Source: Pharus latifolius
Taxonomy: Eukaryota > Streptophyta > Magnoliopsida > Poales > Poaceae
NCBI GenBank assembly: GCA_019359835.1
Contig: CM033324.1
Location: forward strand, 61,076,508 to 61,140,507
Direction: 5' to 3'
DNA length: 64,000 nucleotides
Shown: positions 59,005 through 64,000 of the stretch, one piece after another
Numbering within the stretch: position 1 is the stretch's first letter
How the letters are laid out: every line of letters begins with the position of its first letter
Position numbers and translations under genes: made by a program
The notes under the pieces: model-generated
Database searches by the model: none
What the model was told of the DNA's origin: nothing
The model's input: only the letters and a program-made list of their open reading frames with translations

Positions 59005-59159
59005 GTTAGCCTGTCGAGTCCTGGGCATTCGACAAGCGACCTGTCGCGTGGAACCGACTTGTTGAGTGCCCAGGAATTGACAAGCCCCTTGTCGATTCCC
59101 CAGGTCGCGACAAGTTAGGACTCGACCAGACCCTCAACCAGGTGACTCGAGCACGAACA

Positions 59160-59182
59160 TGTCGAGTGCCTAGCACTCGACA
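59160..59182. repeat. Perfect palindrome copy 1
   Basis: Arms TGTCGAGTGC and GCACTCGACA around a CTA spacer. An identical copy is at 59370-59392. Confidence 0.9.
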
Positions 59183-59238
59183 AGAGACCTATCAAGCATC
59201 CAACACTCGACAAGTTCTCACTCGACCAGAGACAAAGG

Positions 59239-59327
59239 AAAAAATAATTTTTACAGTAGCAAGCAGGATTCGAACCCAAGATGGGGGTGTGAGAGAGTAG
59301 TATCCTAACCAGCTAGGCTAGGAGAGA
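59239..59327 (-). ncRNA. tRNA-Glu(CTC)-like sequence with Pol III boxes and T-run
   Basis: Minus strand from about 59327: TA then GCCTAGCTGGTTAGGATA, which matches the D-arm of plant tRNA-Glu closely. Next an anticodon-loop CTCTCAC, and a perfect B box GGTTCGAATCC (59266-59276); the A box TAGCCTAGCTGG is at 59309-59320. Anticodon and acceptor stems do not pair well, so it is not a working tRNA. A T6 run follows at 59239-59244. A SINE head or tRNA pseudogene are the likely identities. Confidence 0.55.
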
Positions 59328-59369
59328 TTTTTAACCTGTTGCCATTGCACAGGGTAATAACAAGACACC

Positions 59370-59392
59370 TGTCGAGTGCCTAGCACTCGACA
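59370..59392. repeat. Perfect palindrome copy 2
   Basis: Identical to 59160-59182. Together they flank the tRNA-like sequence. Confidence 0.9.
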
Positions 59393-59714
59393 AGGTGCTG
59401 GCCCCCCTCCCGTGACCTTCACTTACCTGGTCCCCTCTGTTGCTTCCCTCATTCACTTTCCTCCTCTTCAACACATCATCACACACCAACAGAGAGCTCC
59501 TCTCCCTCTCCCTCTCATTTTCATTTCCTCCTTTGGATTTAAATCTAGCAAATTACAACCATTAAATTGATTTGGTGCAGAAGGGAAATTCGTAGAGGAT
59601 TCCGAGCTCTTCGAAAAGAAGTAGTTTTTCTAAATGCAATTACAATTCTGTTAAGTATGTTGGTAATCACATAATTAGCAATAATATAAAATAGAAGAAC
59701 TAGGGTTCATGTTT

Positions 59715-60470
59715 ATGTGTATGTATGTAATGTTCTGGTTTTGTACATGTTTTTGTGTATGTGGACTGTAGGTATGTTTTTAGGATTTATGTGCATGTGC
59801 ATGTGCATGTTATGTGTGTAGAAATTATGTTTTTTTAATGTATATGTTTTTAGGAATTATGTTCATGTTCTATGTTTATAAATTAGGTTTTTTTAAATGT
59901 ATATGTGTATGTTTTTAGAAATTATGTGCATGTGCATGTAAAGTGTTTAGAAATTAGATTTTTTAATGTATATGTTTTTAGGAATTATGTGCAATATTCC
60001 ATGTTTATAAAGTAGGGTTTTTTTTAAATGTATATGTGTATGTTTTTAAAAATTATGTGCATGTACATATTCTGTGTTTAGAAATTAGGGTTTTTTAATG
60101 TATATGTTTTTAGGAATTATGTGCATGTTCTATGTTTGTAAATTAGGTTTTTTTAAATGTATAAGTGTATGTTTTAGAAATTATGTGCATGTGCATGTGC
60201 ATGTTCTATGTTTAGAAATTAGATTTTTTTTAATGTTTATGTTTTTAGGAATTATGTTCATGTTCTATGTTTCTAAATTAGGTTTTTTTAAATGTATATG
60301 TGTATGTTTTTAGAAATTATGTGCATGTGCATGTTCTGAGTTTAGAAATTAGGGTTTTTTAATGTATATGTTTTTAACAATTATGTGCATATTCTATGTT
60401 TGTAAATTACTTTTTTAAATGTATATGTGTATGTTTTTAGAAATTATGTGCATATGTATGTTTTTAGGCC
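59715..60470. repeat. ~130-bp minisatellite, about six copies
   Basis: The motif TATGTTTTTAGGAATTATG recurs at about 59843, 59971, 60103, 60238 and (changed) 60367, spacing 128-135 bases. Each unit alternates TTTAGAAATTATGTGCATG and TGTTCTATGTTT…AAATTAGG. AT-rich, TG-rich on the plus strand. Confidence 0.85.
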
Positions 60471-60653
60471 AGATATAGTACAAATGCAATGCATCATTTG
60501 GTGCAGTAAAAATAATTTTTACTTAAAAATAATCTGTAAAGCAATTAATAAAACTAAAAAATGTAGTAGTAAGTATAGGGTAATTAGGATAATTGAAGTA
60601 ATTTAGGAAACTGTTTTTGAAAACAAAAGTGTGTTTGGTTTGAGGGCTATAGG

Positions 60654-61829
60654 TAGGGCTGGAACTTTAGCTCGCGGCTCACGAGCAACTCGGGCTCAGC
60701 TCGGTTTTTGGCTCGGCTCGGGCTCGGCTCATTAACAAACAAGCCGAGTTCGAGCTGCCTTCGTAGCTCGGTTTGAAAATGAGCCGAGCCGAGCCGAGCC
60801 TGAGCTAGACCCCAGCTCGCTCGGGCTCGGCTCAGTATATATACATGATACAACATACAATACAAGTATACTGTATAACCAAACCCGATACTATACAACT
60901 CACAAACTCACAATCTCCAGATCTAGGTTTTCTCTCATCTCCATCGCCATTCGCACCCCGCCGCCGGGCAGCGCCTAGCGCCTTCGTCGGCCCGATCGGC
61001 CAGCGCCTCCTCCGCCACCCCGCACCTCCTCCATAGCCCCCAGTTCGCCGTTGCTTGTTTTTCCACCGCCGACCGCTGTTGTCGCCCCGACACTCCGGCC
61101 GCGTATTCCTTGTCCCAACCACGTCACCAAATTCGCCTCGCTCTTAATCGTGCTCCTGTCAAGTCCCAGCCCTTCCCGTGGCCCCTCGCCGGAGTTCCAC
61201 CATCGAACCCTTTTCTTCCTCATTTCTGACCGCCGTGGCAATGCTGTCAATTCCGGCCACCAATCTTTGATTCCCTCCTGTTCCATCATCTCCAGCAGAT
61301 CCCCACCACTTCCTCGAGCTTCTCCGGCCACTTCATCGTCTCCAGCGAGCTCACGCCGTAGCCGCGGCAGCGCCGTGCCACCTCATCGTGGAGAGCCGCC
61401 GTGGCTGCGTTGCCGGCCGATCCCACCTCACCATTGTCTTCCCCTTCCTCCTAGCTTCGCAACCCTCGAGTTTCAGCCCCAACCGAAGTCCGGTTAGCCG
61501 CCGGCGAGCTCATGCCCGTGGCCGTGGCCAGTGTCAACCATAGACACTACTACAGTGTGTGCATGTGTGTCTGTGCCAGTGACATGCAGTGCCATTCTCA
61601 GACAAATATCCCTGTTTTTTTTGGAAACGAGCAGAGTTCGAGCCCAAAACAACCGAGCTGGTCTAGGTCGCGAGCTGATTGGGCCAGCTCGCGAGCCAAA
61701 CCGAGCCGAGTTCGAGCTGGCTTTTCAGCTCGGTGAGCTCACCGAGCCGAGCCGAGCTAGCTCGTTACTCGACCGAGCTCGAGCCGAGCCAAGGCCAGCT
61801 CGCTCGAACTCGGCTCGTTTCCACCCCTA
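60654..61829. mobile_element. Non-autonomous hAT element with perfect 8-bp duplication
   Basis: Target duplication GCTATAGG at 60646-60653 and 61830-61837. The left end is TAGGGCTGGAACTTTAGCTC; the right end on the other strand is TAGGGGTGGAAACGAGCCGAG. Both 180-bp subterminal zones are packed with CTCGGCTCGG/GAGCCGAG motifs in opposite orientations. The 0.8-kb interior is GC-rich 5'-UTR-like sequence after a TATATATA (60836). No transposase domain. Confidence 0.9.
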
Positions 61830-61837
61830 GCTATAGG

Positions 61838-62702
61838 AGACAAATTTGATCTACTTGCATAAGGCAAATTTGTATAACATACATAATAAAGCACATCTGT
61901 GCAGTCCGAACGCAGATCTGAACTAGTAGGAAGGAGTTGGAAGTTTTTGGGATAGAAAAGAATATATTCGTAAATTATGAAAATACATGGATGCGTGGTA
62001 TCTGAACTTAAAAAAATGGGTCCATAGAGTTTGGGTTGTTAGTCATAATGGTGTCCTGTTATTTATGTGTGAGATGAATGTGTGTAGGGAATGGAGACTC
62101 CAGAAAAATTTGAATATTTTACGGCAACGACTTAGTTCGCGAGGGGCAAAGCGAGGTTGATATGAGCCGTTGCCAGTATGTGACAGGCGAGCTGAGCATA
62201 CATAACACCTCATTCCTGGACCTGAATTTATGGATCCTGAATTTGTTTGGGAAGAGGCCTCGCGACGAAATGGTTCTAATTGAAGGACTGATCGTAAGGG
62301 GGGTAGATAACAAGCCATAATGGATGCTGCATGAAATAAAAGGGGACAAATCTTAGAGCTCTTATGTTCAAAGAGTGAAAGACCCACATGGCGGACTGCT
62401 CAGCTAGTTCGCGATATATGTGCAGTTCTGCAACATAGTACCAGCTGAGCATGCGATCGAGGGTGAGCCAAGCAACGTGTCCGATCCTACAACATTCAAG
62501 GCTAGCAAGTGGTCGGATGTATTCTGCCACACTCATGTGAATGTGTACGAGGTATTGGATTGCCTTCCATCAATGTCCGACGAAGATGATTCGACGGACT
62601 CGGAGGCATCCGATGGCTCTGTGAGGATAATCCTAGTCCCTCGCCGGAGTGGCTCGATCATTCAGCATATAGTCAAGCAATGCTGCCAACGGATCAAGGT
62701 TC
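61838..62702. other. Region with a possible decayed coding remnant
   Basis: Plus-strand open frame 62420-62728 (acidic MSDEDDSTDSEASDGS segment) and nearby readable stretches, with stops. No family recognised. It may be part of an element whose LTR begins next to it. Confidence 0.3.
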
Positions 62703-64000
62703 TGTTGCATCTAGGCCTTTATGCGTAACCCTAATTTTGATGATTAATGAAAACAAAGTGTTTCAGACTAACTGTGCTTCTGAGATTTTTTGATACAGAG
62801 CTTGTTCGGGAAAACACGCAAGATGATCAAGATGAACCCGACATTAAATAGAAGCACAAGGTGCAAAAGAGCAAAGACGAGACACAAACATGAAGATGCA
62901 AAGGACCTAAGGTAATCTGAGATTTTATTTTTACCGATCTCGGCGTAAGGAGATTGATCGGTTTAGGAAAATTTCTTTTTCGTTTTAACCATACTATAAA
63001 GAGGGGTTGCAAGTCCTCTCTAAATCTCCAACTGAACCGAGAAATTACTAGGTCATTGCATTGCATCATTTTGGTTGGATTTGATTTGATTTTGGTTTTA
63101 AAAGTTTTGGATTTTCAGTTGAGTTTTTGACAGCAGAAGCGTTTTTCAATTTTCTAGAAAAATCTAGGTAGATCTAGATTTTGCTTCTGTTGACAAAAAT
63201 ATATCCCTTAAAATTATCTTTCAAACGATTTATTAAACTCTCAATTTGGACTTATGGTTTTAAATTATGACTGTTTTTGTTCAGGCTGACTGTCAATTTG
63301 CTAAACTGACTGTCAGTTTAAATGTCAGTTCTGTTAAACTGACAGTTGTCCAGAGAGTGTATTTTTTGAGCTAAAATTTTTTTGTACTAAACTGACTGTC
63401 AGTATGCCCATCATGACTGTCAGTTTGCATTTCGACCTCAGCTGGTTTTATCTGAGTTTCTATTTGATCTGGTCGATGTTTTGGTCGAACTGACTGTCAG
63501 TTTGGGGTTTCAGTTTCCATATACGACCACAAACGGCTAGCTATTTTTTATCCATAAATTTTGTCGGTCGTTGTGTATGTAATTGACTGTCAGTATAGTA
63601 AACTGACCGTCAGTTTGAGCTGCTGATTTTCAGCCCGAGCTGCAACGTCTCTTTTGATACTTGAGGCTATAAATAGAGGCTTTGAGCTCGTATTTTTCAC
63701 AACAAGCAGTCATCTTATATCTTATACACTTGAGCTTTTGTTTTCTAGTTGAAAATCTTGATCTGTTGATCAAGTCAAGAGTTTTCAGATCCACCGAGTG
63801 CTTTCGTTCATTTTATTTTGCATACTTAGAGTTTCTCAGTGATTGTTTGGAGCTCTAGAGAAGACCTTGCTGCCTATTACTCTTGGTGAGCACCCTCACC
63901 TAGACGGTTTGGAGGCGTGGTCGTTGATCTCTCTAGTTCAGAGATTGTCGGAGAGACTTGGCGCATTTGTAAAAGGCATCGGTGCTTGCCTTTCCGGAGT
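62703..64000 (+). repeat. Copia-like (SIRE-type?) LTR, right end outside window
   Basis: Starts near TGTTGCATCTAGG followed by TTTTGATGATTAATG, resembling the start of plant SIRE-type LTRs. U3 has about eight CTGACTGTCAG palindromes (63285-63620), a TATA box TATAAATA at 63668-63675, then a leader. Runs off the edge; start uncertain by tens of bases; the type is inference. Confidence 0.55.
63668..63675 (+). promoter_or_regulatory. TATA box of the right-edge LTR
   Basis: GGCTATAAATAGAGGC, a textbook plant TATA context, just after the palindrome array. Confidence 0.65.

Noticed and set aside
59254..59327. Functional tRNA-Glu gene
   Set aside because: The anticodon and acceptor stems do not pair; kept only as a tRNA-like sequence.
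61051..61830. Open frames inside the non-autonomous hAT
   Set aside because: Low-complexity Pro/Ser/Arg coding with no transposase motif; reported only as the element interior.

Overview
This is plant nuclear DNA made almost entirely of transposable elements nested in one another. I see no intact host gene. The evidence for a flowering plant is the Tat-type and Athila-type Ty3/gypsy elements, the hAT element with a RICESLEEPER-like transposase, short GT-AG introns and TATAAATA promoters. A monocot, possibly a grass, is plausible: there are GC-rich Tat elements carrying the 'putative gypsy type transposon' domain, and scattered TGTCAG/GGGCCCAC motifs near 58.2-58.7 kb. The sequence alone does not settle the species.

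Layout. (A) 1-12647: a minus-strand Tat-like element, entering from the left edge with a partial 3' LTR (1-163) and ending in a complete 5' LTR (11759-12647). Its gag-pol is on the minus strand (11694-5746). Between pol and the 3' LTR are two plus-strand (antisense) genes with their own TATA boxes. One has two exons. The other has nine exons, and all eight introns preserve the reading frame. (F) 12671-14277 and 41685-44306: one older minus-strand gypsy gag-protease remnant, split by (C). (C) 14278-41684: a plus-strand relative of A, with matching LTRs and target duplication ACAGG, heavily mutated. C is itself interrupted by (D) 17809-24799, an Athila-like derivative without pol (duplication GCCAG), which contains a solo LTR (22398-23260, duplication AGATT). 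C is also interrupted by (B) about 29145-40072, a GC-rich minus-strand Tat element that lost its left LTR in a deletion that also removed about 3.8 kb of C.

Right part. 44.5-45.6 kb is the tail of another gypsy element. 45622-50641 is a 5.0-kb hAT transposon with a broken transposase. 50.6-52.0 kb is an LTR fragment. 52.0-55.6 kb is an unidentified degraded minus-strand coding remnant, interrupted by a solo LTR (52655-53544, duplication GTATC). Another solo LTR lies at 56867-57513 (duplication CTTTC). Beyond that are a tRNA-Glu-like sequence flanked by two identical palindromes (59.2-59.4 kb), a ~130-bp minisatellite (59.7-60.5 kb), a non-autonomous hAT element with a perfect 8-bp duplication (60654-61829), and a copia-like LTR running off the right edge.

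How the parts relate. Nesting gives a relative order: F, then C, then D and B, then the solo LTR in D. A is younger, because the 163 comparable LTR bases differ at only two positions. The most notable feature is the antisense gene pair of the A/C family: spliced genes with promoters, lying head-on against pol inside a retrotransposon. A related module is found in three elements here.
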